A stretch of DNA of 64,000 bases, taken from NCBI GenBank assembly GCA_017535665.1, contig JAFXTS010000025.1, forward strand, positions 186,001-250,000. The letters run 5' to 3'. How positions within the stretch are numbered: position 1 is the stretch's first letter; each line of letters starts with the position of its first letter. The translations under genes were made by a program, and so were the position numbers. The DNA comes from Bacteroidales bacterium (GTDB lineage Bacteria; Bacteroidota; Bacteroidia; Bacteroidales; WCHB1-69). The notes beneath the pieces are model-generated. The model was not told the DNA's origin, searched no databases, and saw only the letters and a program-made list of their open reading frames with translations. Shown in pieces: positions 1 through 8,941 of this stretch.

Positions 1-2
1 TC

Positions 3-1298
3 GTGGACATCGACAACGACGGTGTGGAGGAACTGCTGGCCTCCCCCTCCGACCCGGTACTAAACAAGTCGCAGGACTTGAACAGCGTATGGGGATATCG
101 CATCAATGAACAATCTCAGTATGAAAAATTTACAGAGAACTTTCTACAAGATGAAATGATCGATGTGGGCAGCGGTGCCGCGCCAGTTTTCTACGACTGG
201 GATGGCGACGGGCTTGCCGATCTGTTTATCGGCAACTATGGCCGGTACGAAGGTTCGGTGCTGATCAATGGGTTTCTCACCTCCTCCTTCATCTCGTCCA
301 TCACCTATTACCACAACAGCGGCAGCGAGACAGAGCCCGCCTTCGAGTGGGTGACCGACGACTTCGGCGGCTTGTGGCAGTATGGTCTCATCGGACTGCA
401 TTCTGCCTTCTGCGACCTTGACGGCAACGGCACCACAGACCTGCTGTGCGGCACCAGCGACGGGAATATCCTCCTGTTCAGCAACCGCAATCTGCCGCCT
501 GCCCTCCCCGACTTCGAAGCACCCAACAGCGACTTCATCAGCCACGACTTCGGCGACTTTGCCAAGCCGCAGCTTTTCGACCTCGACCGTGACGGCCATA
601 CCGACCTGCTGGTAGGCAACCGCCGCGGACGCATCGCGTATTTTCGTAACACCTCCAACACGGATATTTGTAATTTTCAATTCGTTACCGACACTTTAGG
701 CGGGGTGGATGTGCGCGATGCAGAGTCCTCCTACTTCGGTTTCTGCGCGCCATGGTTCTTCCGCAATCAGGCTGATGAAACCGTACTGTTCTGCGGCAGC
801 GAGCAGGGCGAAATCTTCTATTACCAAAACATCGACAACAACCTTACGGGGACCTTCGTGCAGGATGAAGTGGCCTGGAGTGAAATGGGAACCGACTGGC
901 ACACCTACAACCGTGAGGGGCTGCGCACCGTGCCGGCCGTAACAGACCTCAACGGCGACGGCTATCTTGAAGTGGCTATCGGCAACTATGCGGGCGGCGT
1001 GACTTTGTTTTCTGGCACCACACCTCCGCCTGTCAGCATTACACAATATCCTACTGTACAATTCATTACATCAATAAAAGCATTCCCCAACCCAACCCAC
1101 GATCACTTTACCCTGGTAAGTGAAGGCGGCGGACAACTCCTCGTGACCGATGCCATGGGGCGGCTCATTCTGCGCCGTGAGGTGACGGAGAATGAATCCG
1201 TAATGGTGGGCTGCAGCGGGTGGCCGACAGGCATCTATTTCTGCGAAGTACGTTCTGACAGAGGCCGTCAAACCTGCAAAATAGTAGTGGTACGATAG
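3..1298 (+). CDS. Secreted FG-GAP/VCBS repeat protein with T9SS sorting domain (5' partial)
   Basis: The reading frame is open at the left edge of the window, so the N-terminus and any signal peptide are missing. About 431 residues are visible. Repeated Asp-rich loops of the FG-GAP/VCBS type (DIDNDG, DWDGDG, DLDGNG, DLDRDG, DLNGDG), each followed by a hydrophobic strand, suggest a calcium-binding beta-propeller. The last ~85 residues (from FPNP to the terminal basic KIVVVR) match a type A type IX secretion sorting domain, so the protein is probably exported and attached to or released from the cell surface. Substrate or binding partner cannot be told. There is no obvious terminator before asnS, which has its own promoter. 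Confidence 0.85.
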   Translation: MDIDNDGVEELLASPSDPVLNKSQDLNSVWGYRINEQSQYEKFTENFLQDEMIDVGSGAAPVFYDWDGDGLADLFIGNYGRYEGSVLINGFLTSSFISSITYYHNSGSETEPAFEWVTDDFGGLWQYGLIGLHSAFCDLDGNGTTDLLCGTSDGNILLFSNRNLPPALPDFEAPNSDFISHDFGDFAKPQLFDLDRDGHTDLLVGNRRGRIAYFRNTSNTDICNFQFVTDTLGGVDVRDAESSYFGFCAPWFFRNQADETVLFCGSEQGEIFYYQNIDNNLTGTFVQDEVAWSEMGTDWHTYNREGLRTVPAVTDLNGDGYLEVAIGNYAGGVTLFSGTTPPPVSITQYPTVQFITSIKAFPNPTHDHFTLVSEGGGQLLVTDAMGRLILRREVTENESVMVGCSGWPTGIYFCEVRSDRGRQTCKIVVVR

Positions 1299-1344
1299 GT
1301 GAAAATAATTGCCGAAAGCGAATTCCCGATTCCGAATTAAATCG

Positions 1345-1352
1345 TATTTTTG
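1345..1352 (+). promoter_or_regulatory. -7 promoter box for asnS
   Basis: TATTTTTG followed by C matches the Bacteroidota TAnnTTTG -7 element, 42 bp before the asnS start codon. Confidence 0.7.
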
Positions 1353-1393
1353 CACTCTCAAAATTTAAACAACAAAATTCATAATAAAAGATA

Positions 1394-2791
1394 ATGAAAC
1401 GCACAAAAATCATTGACGCCATCAAGCGTTACGAAGAGATTGGATTAGGTAGCACTGTCAGCGTAAAAGGCTGGGTAAGAACGAAAAGAGGCAACAACGC
1501 CGTAGCTTTCATCGCACTGAACGACGGCTCCATCGTGCATAATCTCCAGATTGTGGCCGACCTTTCCCGTTTTGACGAGGAGTTGATGAAAAAAATCACC
1601 ACAGGTTCCTGTCTGCACGTCACCGGCACGCTGGTGGAGTCGCAGGGCAAAGGACAGGTGGTAGAAGTACAGGCCCAAGAGATTGAGGTGTACGGCACCG
1701 CCGACCCCGAGACCTATCCGTTGCAGAAGAAAGGCCACAGCTTGGAGTTCCTCCGCGAGATCGGCCATCTGCGTCCCCGCACCAACTACTTTGGCTGCGT
1801 GCTTCGTCTGCGTCATGCCATGGCATTTGCCATCCATAAATATTTCAACGACAGAGGGTTCTACTATTTCCACACACCGCTCATCACCGCCTCCGATGCA
1901 GAAGGCGCCGGCGAGATGTTCAACGTTTCCACCCTCGATCCCAACAACCTGCCCATGACTCCCGACGGCAAGGTGGACTACACCAAGGACTTCTTCGGGA
2001 AGCATGTCAGTCTGACCGTTTCCGGACAGCTGGAAGGCGAGCTGGGTGCGCTCTCGTTGGGCAGCATCTACACCTTCGGTCCCACCTTCCGCGCCGAAAA
2101 CAGCAACACCCCGCGCCACCTCGCCGAGTTCTGGATGATTGAACCCGAAGTGGCCTTCAACGACATCACCGACAACATGGACCTCGCAGAGGATTTCATC
2201 AAATACCTCGTACAATACGCTTTGGACAACAACATGGATGACCTCCAGTTCCTCAACGACATGTTTGACAAGGAGTTGATTGAACGAATGAAATTTGTGG
2301 TCGCCCACGATTTTGTACGTCTCGGCTACACAGAGGCCATCGACATTTTGGAGAAATCGGGCAAGAAGTTCGACTTCCCCGTGAAGTGGGGCATCGACTT
2401 GCAGTCGGAGCATGAGCGTTATCTGGTGGAGAATCATTTCAAGAAGCCCGTTATCCTGACCGACTATCCGAAGGAGATCAAGGCATTCTATATGAAGTTG
2501 AATGATGACGGCAAGACCGTTCGTGCCATGGACGTTTTGTTCCCGAAGATTGGAGAGATCATCGGCGGTTCGGAACGCGAGGAGAGCTACGAAAAGCTGA
2601 TGCAGCGCGTGCAGGAGCTGCACATCCCCGAGAAAGATGTGTGGTGGTATTTGGAGACCCGCAAATATGGTACCGCCCCGCACTCAGGCTTCGGTCTCGG
2701 TTTCGAGCGACTGCTGTTGTTTGTCACCGGCATGACCAACATCCGCGACGTCATCCCCTTCCCGCGCACGCCGCAAAACGCAGAGTTCTAA
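1394..2791 (+). CDS. asnS: Asparagine--tRNA ligase
   Basis: This class II aminoacyl-tRNA synthetase charges tRNA-Asn with asparagine in the cytoplasm. The 465-residue length is normal for bacterial AsnRS. The N-terminal ~110 residues are an OB-fold anticodon-binding domain ([17 protein letters not shown]). The catalytic domain shows motif 2 ([21 protein letters not shown]) and motif 3 near the C-terminus ([10 protein letters not shown]). The [11 protein letters not shown] signature separates it from AspRS, which is encoded separately at about 50 kb. The ATG at 1394 follows a -7 box with a short leader. The lipid-kinase gene starts 3 bp after the stop, so the two are probably co-transcribed. 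Confidence 0.97.
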   Translation: MKRTKIIDAIKRYEEIGLGSTVSVKGWVRTKRGNNAVAFIALNDGSIVHNLQIVADLSRFDEELMKKITTGSCLHVTGTLVESQGKGQVVEVQAQEIEVYGTADPETYPLQKKGHSLEFLREIGHLRPRTNYFGCVLRLRHAMAFAIHKYFNDRGFYYFHTPLITASDAEGAGEMFNVSTLDPNNLPMTPDGKVDYTKDFFGKHVSLTVSGQLEGELGALSLGSIYTFGPTFRAENSNTPRHLAEFWMIEPEVAFNDITDNMDLAEDFIKYLVQYALDNNMDDLQFLNDMFDKELIERMKFVVAHDFVRLGYTEAIDILEKSGKKFDFPVKWGIDLQSEHERYLVENHFKKPVILTDYPKEIKAFYMKLNDDGKTVRAMDVLFPKIGEIIGGSEREESYEKLMQRVQELHIPEKDVWWYLETRKYGTAPHSGFGLGFERLLLFVTGMTNIRDVIPFPRTPQNAEF

Positions 2792-2794
2792 TTT

Positions 2795-3700
2795 ATGGCA
2801 GAGCGGCTACGCATCTGGCTTATCATCAACCCGATATCAGGCACCCGTCATGGTGAAGATATCGGGTTATTGGCACGTAACACCCTCGACAACAGCCGTT
2901 TCGACCTCACCTTGCGCTACACGGAGCGCAAAGGTCACGGAGCGGAAATCGCCCGCGAGGCGGTGGCGGCGGGGGTGGACATCGTGGCGGCGGTGGGTGG
3001 AGACGGCACCATCAACGAGGTAGCCTCGCAGTTGGTGGGCAGCCGGACGGCGCTCGCCATCATCCCGCACGGTAGCGGCAACGGTCTCGCCTACCACCTT
3101 CAGATTCCCATCAACGTGAGGAAAGCCCTCGCCGTGATCAACGACCTGCGCATCGAGAAGATGGACGTGGGGTATGTCAACGGGAAGCCCTTCTTCAGCA
3201 TTGCCGGCATCGGCTTCGACGCCAAGGTTGCCTACGACTTTGAGGCTGACCCGCGCCGAGGATTTTTCACCTACTTCAAGCACATCCTCCACAACTACTT
3301 CCAATACCAGTCGTGCGATTACCACATCATCTACGACGGACAAAACATTGACACACAGGCATTTTTCATCACTTTCGCCAACTCCTCGCAGTGGGGGTAT
3401 AATGTGAGAATTGCGCCGATGGCCTCGATGCACGACGGGCTGTTGGATGTGTGCATGGTGAAACGTCCCAAGATGTTGCTGAAGATGCTGAATGTAGATT
3501 TGCCCAAGCTACTCAACAGCCGTTTCGACAAATCGTCCATCGTGCAATATCTGGCGTGCCAGCGCATTAGCATCGAGCCGGCGGTTCCCCACCCCATCTA
3601 CCTGCACATCGACGGCGACACGGCCGGACTGGTGGAGAAGGTGGAGATTGAGATGAAGCGCGAGGTGCTGAACGCCGTCGTGCCGCTGGGACTGATTTAA
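2795..3700 (+). CDS. Diacylglycerol/sphingosine kinase family lipid kinase
   Basis: The protein (301 residues) belongs to the DagK/YegS lipid kinase family, which phosphorylates membrane diacylglycerol or related lipids with ATP and feeds phospholipid turnover. The family signature GGDGTINEV is at residues 68-76, followed by the IIPHGSGNGLA nucleotide-binding loop and a C-terminal beta-sandwich domain ending in HIDGDTAG. There is no membrane segment; these enzymes act peripherally at the inner membrane. It sits 3 bp behind asnS in the same transcription unit. The true substrate cannot be deduced from sequence; in Bacteroidales, relatives may act on sphingoid or diacyl lipids. Confidence 0.9.
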   Translation: MAERLRIWLIINPISGTRHGEDIGLLARNTLDNSRFDLTLRYTERKGHGAEIAREAVAAGVDIVAAVGGDGTINEVASQLVGSRTALAIIPHGSGNGLAYHLQIPINVRKALAVINDLRIEKMDVGYVNGKPFFSIAGIGFDAKVAYDFEADPRRGFFTYFKHILHNYFQYQSCDYHIIYDGQNIDTQAFFITFANSSQWGYNVRIAPMASMHDGLLDVCMVKRPKMLLKMLNVDLPKLLNSRFDKSSIVQYLACQRISIEPAVPHPIYLHIDGDTAGLVEKVEIEMKREVLNAVVPLGLI

Positions 3701-3745
3701 GTTGAGAATTGAGAATTGAGAATTGAGAATGGAAAATTGAAAATT
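3699..3745. repeat. Short AATTGAG tandem repeat
   Basis: Just after the lipid-kinase stop, a 9-base unit (attgagaat-like) is repeated about four times, followed by decayed AATTGAAAATT copies. It does not form a strong hairpin and has no coding potential. Similar AATTG-type runs lie upstream of several start codons in this window (8019-8047, 9172-9202, 61193-61210). Confidence 0.75.
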
Positions 3746-3889
3746 TTTATCAACAATTTACCAACAGGTTTTCAACAGCAGGAAACGTCGCTTTTTTGCA
3801 TTTTTTAAGACAAATTCTGCCATTTTTCGTACAAAAATTCCAAAATTCACAACCCCCTCTATGCCCAAAAGTTACAGAGTGGTTGGGGG

Positions 3890-4095
3890 ATGAAACTTAC
3901 TCAGCAGCAAATTGCGGTTTTTTTTGCGTAAAGCGACCTGCTATCTCAAAGCACATTGCAAATATTTACAAATTAGGCGAATTGGATGAAAATAGCGCTT
4001 ATTCCATTTTGGAATATATGGGGAATGACGAGAAACAACTGTACACTGCCAAGGCCTATAATTTGCATATGGTTCGTTCCGTCGGATCGATGTGA
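3890..4095 (+). pseudogene. RhuM-family remnant, frameshifted and truncated
   Basis: A fragment resembles the N-terminal DNA-binding part of the RhuM virulence-protein family. One frame starts at 3890 (MKLTQQQIAVFF) and hits a stop at 3929. The next frame continues the homology (VKRPAISKHIANIYKLGEL, then LYTAKAYNLHMVRSVG) to a stop at 4093. The two frames join across a run of eight T at 3918-3925, where one extra T would restore a single reading frame. The family normally extends for another ~200 residues, which are missing here. The remnant fills most of the 490-bp gap between the lipid kinase and the toxin-antitoxin pair. A sequencing error in the T-run could explain the shift but not the missing C-terminus. 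Confidence 0.7.
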
Positions 4096-4157
4096 AATCT
4101 CAGCGAAAAATTTCTTAAAAAAAACTTCACTTTTGAGTTAAGTATTATTATTTTTTT

Positions 4158-4165
4158 TATTTTTG
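4158..4165 (+). promoter_or_regulatory. -7 promoter box for toxin-antitoxin pair
   Basis: TATTTTTG followed by C lies 28 bp before the toxin start codon, in a very T-rich stretch. Confidence 0.65.
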
Positions 4166-4193
4166 CAACGTCAAAATTTAAACTAAAACAACT

Positions 4194-4670
4194 ATGAAAA
4201 ATGCTACATTAAAAACTATTGAGAGTAACGATTCTGTCAGTTTGTATTCCATCTGCTTCAATGGATCTGACGAGAGTGAATTTGAGAAATTTCTTATCAA
4301 GTTCAAAGATGAGTCAAAATTAAATAAGGATTTTCAACTGATTTTAGTGGCACTTTCAAGAATCGTAGAACGTGGAGCTTTAGAACGATTCTTTAGAGTG
4401 GAAGGGAAAATGAATGATGATGTATGTGCCTTATCTCTGGATTCTCACAAATTGCGTCTATATTGCCTCCGCATCTCCAATCAGATTCTAATTTTAGGAA
4501 ATGGAGGCATAAAAGACACAAGGACATATCAGGAAGATACAGAATTGTGTGGCTATGTCATGGAACTTCAAAAATTTGATAAACTTCTGAAAGCAGCACA
4601 GAAAAATGGAACTGTAAGTATTGACAAAAATTATATAATCGGATTGGAAGGAGTAACTTTTGAATTATGA
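4194..4670 (+). CDS. Putative HigB/Gp49-like RelE-superfamily toxin
   Basis: A 158-residue cytoplasmic protein with no membrane segment. The central core (FEKFLIKF, ALSRIVERGAL, then KLRLYCLRISNQILILGNGGIKD near residues 88-110) resembles the phage-derived Gp49/HigB toxins, which cleave ribosome-bound mRNA. It is longer than typical HigB (90-120 residues) because of extra residues at both ends. Gene order (toxin first) and the 4-bp ATGA overlap with a downstream XRE-type helix-turn-helix gene are characteristic of HigBA modules. Family assignment rests on the core pattern plus context; toxicity is inferred. Confidence 0.65.
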   Translation: MKNATLKTIESNDSVSLYSICFNGSDESEFEKFLIKFKDESKLNKDFQLILVALSRIVERGALERFFRVEGKMNDDVCALSLDSHKLRLYCLRISNQILILGNGGIKDTRTYQEDTELCGYVMELQKFDKLLKAAQKNGTVSIDKNYIIGLEGVTFEL

Positions 4671-4930
4671 TAACAAATCCTTTATTCAGAGAATGTCTGG
4701 CTCAAGTAACGCCAGAAACAAAAGCTGAGTTTGAGTTGTCTTTTGCCATTGCTGAAAAAATCGACAGCCTGCTGAAAAAAAATGGCATGACACAACGAGC
4801 ATTGGCAGAAAAGCTCGGCAAAAAAGAATCGGAGGTATCAAAATGGCTCACAGGACGCCATAATTTTACAACTAAAACACTGGCTCACATTTCCTTAGCA
4901 TTAGGAGAAGATATCATCACTGTACTGTAG
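4667..4930 (+). CDS. XRE-family antitoxin (HigA-like)
   Basis: An 87-residue helix-turn-helix protein. The XRE/lambda-repressor fold spans roughly residues 28-85 (KNGMTQRALAEKLGKKESEVSKWLTGRHNF), with the recognition helix around SEVSKWLTG. It overlaps the upstream toxin-like gene by 4 bp (ATGA), so the two are translationally coupled. By analogy with HigA it would neutralise the toxin and repress the shared promoter. No DNA-modification or transposase gene is adjacent. Confidence 0.8.
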   Translation: MITNPLFRECLAQVTPETKAEFELSFAIAEKIDSLLKKNGMTQRALAEKLGKKESEVSKWLTGRHNFTTKTLAHISLALGEDIITVL

Positions 4931-4969
4931 CACCATACTAACACATTGAAAATTAATTACAATGCCCCC

Positions 4970-5701
4970 CTACTTCGGCAGGAAATTGATAGAGATCTCG
5001 TAGTAGCGGGCCACTTTTTTGCCTTTCACCTTGGTGGGCTCCCACGCCGGCATACTAGCGACCAACCGCTTGGCTTCCTTGTCCAACAGCGGGTGAAGCC
5101 TCTTCACTACTCTCACTCTTGAGATATGGCCGTCGGCATTGACCAAGAACCTCACCACTACCACACCATAAGCACACCCTTTCGGACCCCAGTCTTCGGG
5201 ATAGGTCATGTTCTTATCGATATATTCATCACACTTCCATCCCCATCCCCATTCCCCAGGGAAGTGAGCTGCCTCGCATTTTGCCTCCACACGGCCGTCT
5301 CGGGTATACCAAGTCTTATTTCTATTTTTGCGCTTCATGACCACCGGATGTCGAGGGGCATACGTCACCGTACCATCCGGCTCAATCAACGGCCTTGTAT
5401 AGATGACTTCAATGCCGTCTAAGGTTGTTACAGAATCGGCAGGGGTGATACTCTGCGCGGCGGCCGTCCCACCTATGATGGACAAGCCAGCAGCGACGCC
5501 AGCAATGGCCACTTTCTGAGCCATCATCCGGCGGGCCTTCAAAGATCGCTCCAACAGGCGCACCTCCTCCTCACAGCGCGGACAAGTACCGCTGCACTCT
5601 CCCTCAAACGTGCATTCGGGGATCTCCAAATCGATGTTATTGGCCTCGGCCACCGTGCGGCGCACCGACTTCAGGTATTGGCAGATCGATTTCCCTTTCA
5701 T
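4970..5701 (-). CDS. TonB C-terminal domain protein with Cys-rich N-terminus
   Basis: A 243-residue protein transcribed against its neighbours. Residues 1-60 are cytoplasmic and contain four cysteines (30, 36, 40, 43) in a GECSGTCPRCEEE context that could bind a metal. A single membrane span covers about 62-82. The periplasmic part ends in a TonB C-terminal fold (YGVVVVRFLVNADGHISRVRVVKRLHPLLDKEA, then PAWEP), which in TonB contacts the TonB box of outer-membrane receptors. The usual proline-rich spacer is short, so it may be a TonB-like protein with another partner rather than the main energy transducer. It has its own promoter at 5728-5735. Confidence 0.8.
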   Translation of the reverse strand: MKGKSICQYLKSVRRTVAEANNIDLEIPECTFEGECSGTCPRCEEEVRLLERSLKARRMMAQKVAIAGVAAGLSIIGGTAAAQSITPADSVTTLDGIEVIYTRPLIEPDGTVTYAPRHPVVMKRKNRNKTWYTRDGRVEAKCEAAHFPGEWGWGWKCDEYIDKNMTYPEDWGPKGCAYGVVVVRFLVNADGHISRVRVVKRLHPLLDKEAKRLVASMPAWEPTKVKGKKVARYYEISINFLPK

Positions 5702-5727
5702 GGATGATGAAACTAAAAATTCGCTTG

Positions 5728-5735
5728 CAAAAATA
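5728..5735 (-). promoter_or_regulatory. -7 promoter box for TonB-like gene
   Basis: The complement reads TATTTTTG followed by C, 27 bp upstream of the start codon at 5701. Confidence 0.65.
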
Positions 5736-5817
5736 GTTTTTTTTTTGAGAAATTCACCATAAAAAATGAATTTAATAAAAAAACTTGGAATTATTTAATT
5801 AATTAACAAAATATTTG

Positions 5818-5825
5818 TAATTTTG
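5818..5825 (+). promoter_or_regulatory. -7 promoter box for ORF6N gene
   Basis: TAATTTTG followed by C, 31 bp before the start codon at 5857, fits the TAnnTTTG consensus. Confidence 0.6.
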
Positions 5826-5856
5826 CCACCAGTAATTATTACCCAACTTTTACACC

Positions 5857-6471
5857 ATGACTAACGCAAAACTAACTTTGATTACCAACAATTTACAGCA
5901 AATCCAACAGAAAATTCACACGATACGAGGCCAGCGCGTAATGCTTGACAGAGACTTAGCGGCGCTCTACGGGGTGGAGACTAAAACCCTGAATCAAGCG
6001 GTCAAACGCAACATCAAACGTTTTGAGGGTGAAGACTTCATGTTCCAACTTACAAAAGAAGAGGTACAAGAAGCATGTTTAAGGTCACAAATTGTGACCT
6101 TAAACAATGGCCGCGGGCAACACTCCAAATACCTTCCCAACGCATTTACCGAACTGGGAGTGGCGATGCTCAGCAGTGTACTGAAATCAGAAACAGCGAT
6201 TAGCATTAACCGTGAAATCATGCGGGCTTTCGTGATTTTCCGTCACATAATCAAGCAACCCATGCCCGACAACAATGCAGAACTACGGGTGGAGATTCAG
6301 ACGTTGCGCGAGGAGATGGAGGAAATTCTAGCCGATCAGAACGACATCAACGAGGAGACTCGTGCCCAGCTGGATGCCATCAGCATGGCGTTGTCCGAAT
6401 TACAGTGCGAACGGCAGCGGTCAACGAAAAGCAATCCAATAGGATTTGTGAAGCCGAAAGAAACAGATTAG
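5857..6471 (+). CDS. ORF6N-domain (KilA-N-associated) DNA-binding protein
   Basis: A 204-residue protein. Residues ~15-105 carry the ORF6N domain (IRGQRVMLDRDLAALYGVETKTLNQAVKRNIKRFEGEDFMFQLT), found in phage antirepressors and mobile-element proteins and thought to bind DNA. A coiled-coil-like stretch rich in Glu and Arg follows (about 140-190). No phage genes surround it, but a RhuM remnant and a Bro-N/Fic fusion, also from phage-associated families, lie within 3 kb. Its own -7 box precedes it. Its role is unknown; these genes are common single cargo in Bacteroidota genomes. Confidence 0.85.
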   Translation: MTNAKLTLITNNLQQIQQKIHTIRGQRVMLDRDLAALYGVETKTLNQAVKRNIKRFEGEDFMFQLTKEEVQEACLRSQIVTLNNGRGQHSKYLPNAFTELGVAMLSSVLKSETAISINREIMRAFVIFRHIIKQPMPDNNAELRVEIQTLREEMEEILADQNDINEETRAQLDAISMALSELQCERQRSTKSNPIGFVKPKETD

Positions 6472-6497
6472 CCATTGGTAATTCCCAAAATATCATG

Positions 6498-6505
6498 TAT
6501 CTTTG
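6498..6505 (+). promoter_or_regulatory. -7 promoter box for radA
   Basis: TATCTTTG followed by C, 20 bp before the radA start codon. Confidence 0.65.
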
Positions 6506-6525
6506 CAACCTAAAACCACAAGCTC

Positions 6526-7899
6526 ATGGCAAAATCGAAAAGTCTCTTTTTCTGCAAACACTGCGGCTATCAATCCTCGCAATGGATGGGAAGATGTCCC
6601 TCCTGCGGCGAGTGGAACACCTTTGAAGAGGAGGTGGTGGACCGAGGCGACGCCGGCAAGGGCAAGTCGTCGATTGTGAAGAGCGCGCAGAACTTCCCGA
6701 AACTGCTGTCGGAGATCTCGCTGGTGCAGGTGCCACGCATCCCGACCCGTTTCCGCGAGTTCGACAACGTGCTGGGCGGCGGCATCGTGGCCGGCTCCAT
6801 CATCCTGCTGGGCGGCGAACCCGGCATCGGCAAGTCCACCCTGCTGCTCCAGATGGCCCTGCAAATCACCGACAAGAAAATCCTGTACATCTCCGGCGAG
6901 GAGAGCGAGTCGCAGCTGAAGATGCGCGCCGAACGGCTGTTCCCGAAGCACCAGCCCGACAACTTCCTCATCCTCACCGAGACCGACACCAACCAAATCT
7001 TTGAGCACGTCAAGTCGGTAAAACCCGACCTGCTGATCATCGACTCCATACAAACCCTTCAGAGCCAACTAATTGACTCGGCCGCCGGTTCTATCTCACA
7101 GATCCGTGAATGTGCCGCTGAGTTCCAACATTTCGCCAAAAGCACCGGTACGCCGGTGTTTCTCATCGGCCACATCACCAAAGACGGTTCGCTGGCCGGT
7201 CCGAAGATTCTGGAGCATATTGTGGACACGGTGCTGCAGTTTGAGGGCGACATCCACTACGGCTACCGCATCGTGCGGTGCATCAAAAACCGCTTCGGAT
7301 CCACCTCCGAGTTGGGCATCTTCGAGATGCAGGGCAACGGCCTCCGCGAGGTGCTCAACCCGTCGGAAATTCTCGTGTCGGACCGCGACGAAGACTTCAG
7401 CGGCAGCGCCATCTCAGTGGTGATGGAAGGTACCCGCGCCATGACCATCGAGATACAGGCGCTGGTGAGCAGCGCGGTGTATGGGACACCGCAGCGTGCC
7501 GCTACCGGCTACGACATCCGCCGGCTCAACATGCTGCTGGCCGTCTTAGAGAAACGGTGCCACTTCAAACTCGGGGCGAAGGATGTGTTCATCAACATCG
7601 CCGGCGGCATCCATGTTGACGATCCCGCCATCAACCTCGCCATTGTGGCCGCCATCCTCTCCTCCGCCGCCGACCTTCCCATCGACACCAAGACCTGCTT
7701 CGCCGGCGAGATGGGACTGAACGGCGAAATCCGTCCCGTGCCTCGCATCGAGCAACGCATCGCCGAGGCCGACAAACTGGGCTTCACCCGCATGTTCCTC
7801 TCCAAATACAACCTGAAAGGCATCCAGCGAAAGAATTATAAAATCCAACTGATTCCCATCTCCAAGATCGAGGAGATTTATAAACAGCTGTTTGAGTGA
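6526..7899 (+). CDS. radA: DNA repair protein RadA (branch-migration helicase)
   Basis: RadA/Sms processes recombination intermediates together with RecA. The 457-residue length is standard. An N-terminal zinc finger uses Cys10, Cys13, Cys24 and Cys27. The RecA-like ATPase core carries Walker A (GGEPGIGKST) near residues 90-99 and Walker B (DLLIIDSI). The RadA-specific KNRFG motif is intact near residue 250. The C-terminal Lon-protease-like domain (from about 290) carries DVFINIAGGIHVDDPAINLA and FAGEMGLNGEIRPV. It is GC-richer than the accessory genes around it, so it looks like a resident gene inside a patch of insertions. Confidence 0.97.
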   Translation: MAKSKSLFFCKHCGYQSSQWMGRCPSCGEWNTFEEEVVDRGDAGKGKSSIVKSAQNFPKLLSEISLVQVPRIPTRFREFDNVLGGGIVAGSIILLGGEPGIGKSTLLLQMALQITDKKILYISGEESESQLKMRAERLFPKHQPDNFLILTETDTNQIFEHVKSVKPDLLIIDSIQTLQSQLIDSAAGSISQIRECAAEFQHFAKSTGTPVFLIGHITKDGSLAGPKILEHIVDTVLQFEGDIHYGYRIVRCIKNRFGSTSELGIFEMQGNGLREVLNPSEILVSDRDEDFSGSAISVVMEGTRAMTIEIQALVSSAVYGTPQRAATGYDIRRLNMLLAVLEKRCHFKLGAKDVFINIAGGIHVDDPAINLAIVAAILSSAADLPIDTKTCFAGEMGLNGEIRPVPRIEQRIAEADKLGFTRMFLSKYNLKGIQRKNYKIQLIPISKIEEIYKQLFE

Positions 7900-8045
7900 A
7901 CAATTTATCAAATCAGAATACATTGTGAACGGAATATCTTGCATTGCAATTGGCCGTTCAGACAACTTCGAAGCGATGTGTGAACTTGAATTATTGCAAG
8001 ATTAAAGGGGATAATCCCGTTGTTAATTGTAAATTGTCAATTGAT

Positions 8046-8915
8046 ATGAAGACTTCCATCCGCTTCTATAACGACCGCGAGGTGCGGGCTGTGTGGGACG
8101 AGAGCCAAAACAAATGGTGGTTCTCGGCTACCGATGTTGTACGGGCCATCAACAATGAACCCGACTATGTCAAGGCAGGAAACTACTGGCGCTGGCTGAA
8201 AAAGAAACTCAAGGCTGATGGTGTCCAACTCGTGAGCGTCACTCACGAGTTCAAATTTGAGGCACCGGACGGGAAAAAACGTGCTGCCGATGCACTTGAT
8301 GATAAATGTGTGCAAACCTTGGCAAAGCATTATCCCAACAATCGTGCAAACGCTTTCTTGGATTGGTTCACCTACAGCGACAACACCATTGACGGGAAAA
8401 GCCGAAAAAAAGCTTACGCTCTTTTTGAAAGCGGATTACTGAAATCGTTGGAACCGGGAAGCATTAAGTGCTTGCAACAAATTCACGCATATATTTTTGG
8501 CGGACTTTATGATTTCGCAGGTCAAATACGATCGAAAAATATAAGCAAGGGAGGATTTACCTTTGCTAATGCATTACATTTTTCAGTTATTCTGCCTAAC
8601 ATTGAAAATATGCCCGAAACCACCTTTGACGAGATAGTGGATAAATACGTGGAGATGAATGTGGCGCACCCCTTTATGGAAGGCAACGGTCGCAGCACCC
8701 GCATCTGGTTAGATTTAATGTTGAAACGTTCATTGAAGAAATGTGTGGATTGGAGCAAGATCAATAAAAACGATTATTTGGAAGCAATGCGAAAGAGCGT
8801 GGTGGATGCCGCTTGCATAAAAGAATTACTGCTGTCAACCCTCACCGACAAGATCTACGACCGCGAGCTGTTTATGAAAGGGATTGATTATTCTTACTAT
8901 TATGAGGAGCGATGA
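8046..8915 (+). CDS. Bro-N-like/Fic fusion protein
   Basis: The start is placed at ATG 8046, because the upstream in-frame stretch is AATTG-repeat spacer; this gives 289 residues. Residues ~1-85 (IRFYNDREVRAVWDESQNKWWFSATDVVRAI) resemble the Bro-N domain of phage antirepressors. The remainder is a Fic domain with the catalytic loop HPFMEGNGRSTR, matching the consensus HxFx(D/E)GNGRxxR, and an upstream flap (GLYDFAGQIRSKNIS). Fic enzymes usually transfer AMP to protein hydroxyls. No clear inhibitory (S/T)xxxE(G/N) helix or separate antitoxin was seen. The target is unknown. Confidence 0.82.
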   Translation: MKTSIRFYNDREVRAVWDESQNKWWFSATDVVRAINNEPDYVKAGNYWRWLKKKLKADGVQLVSVTHEFKFEAPDGKKRAADALDDKCVQTLAKHYPNNRANAFLDWFTYSDNTIDGKSRKKAYALFESGLLKSLEPGSIKCLQQIHAYIFGGLYDFAGQIRSKNISKGGFTFANALHFSVILPNIENMPETTFDEIVDKYVEMNVAHPFMEGNGRSTRIWLDLMLKRSLKKCVDWSKINKNDYLEAMRKSVVDAACIKELLLSTLTDKIYDRELFMKGIDYSYYYEER

Positions 8916-8941
8916 ACGATGAGCATTGTAAATTTTTAATT

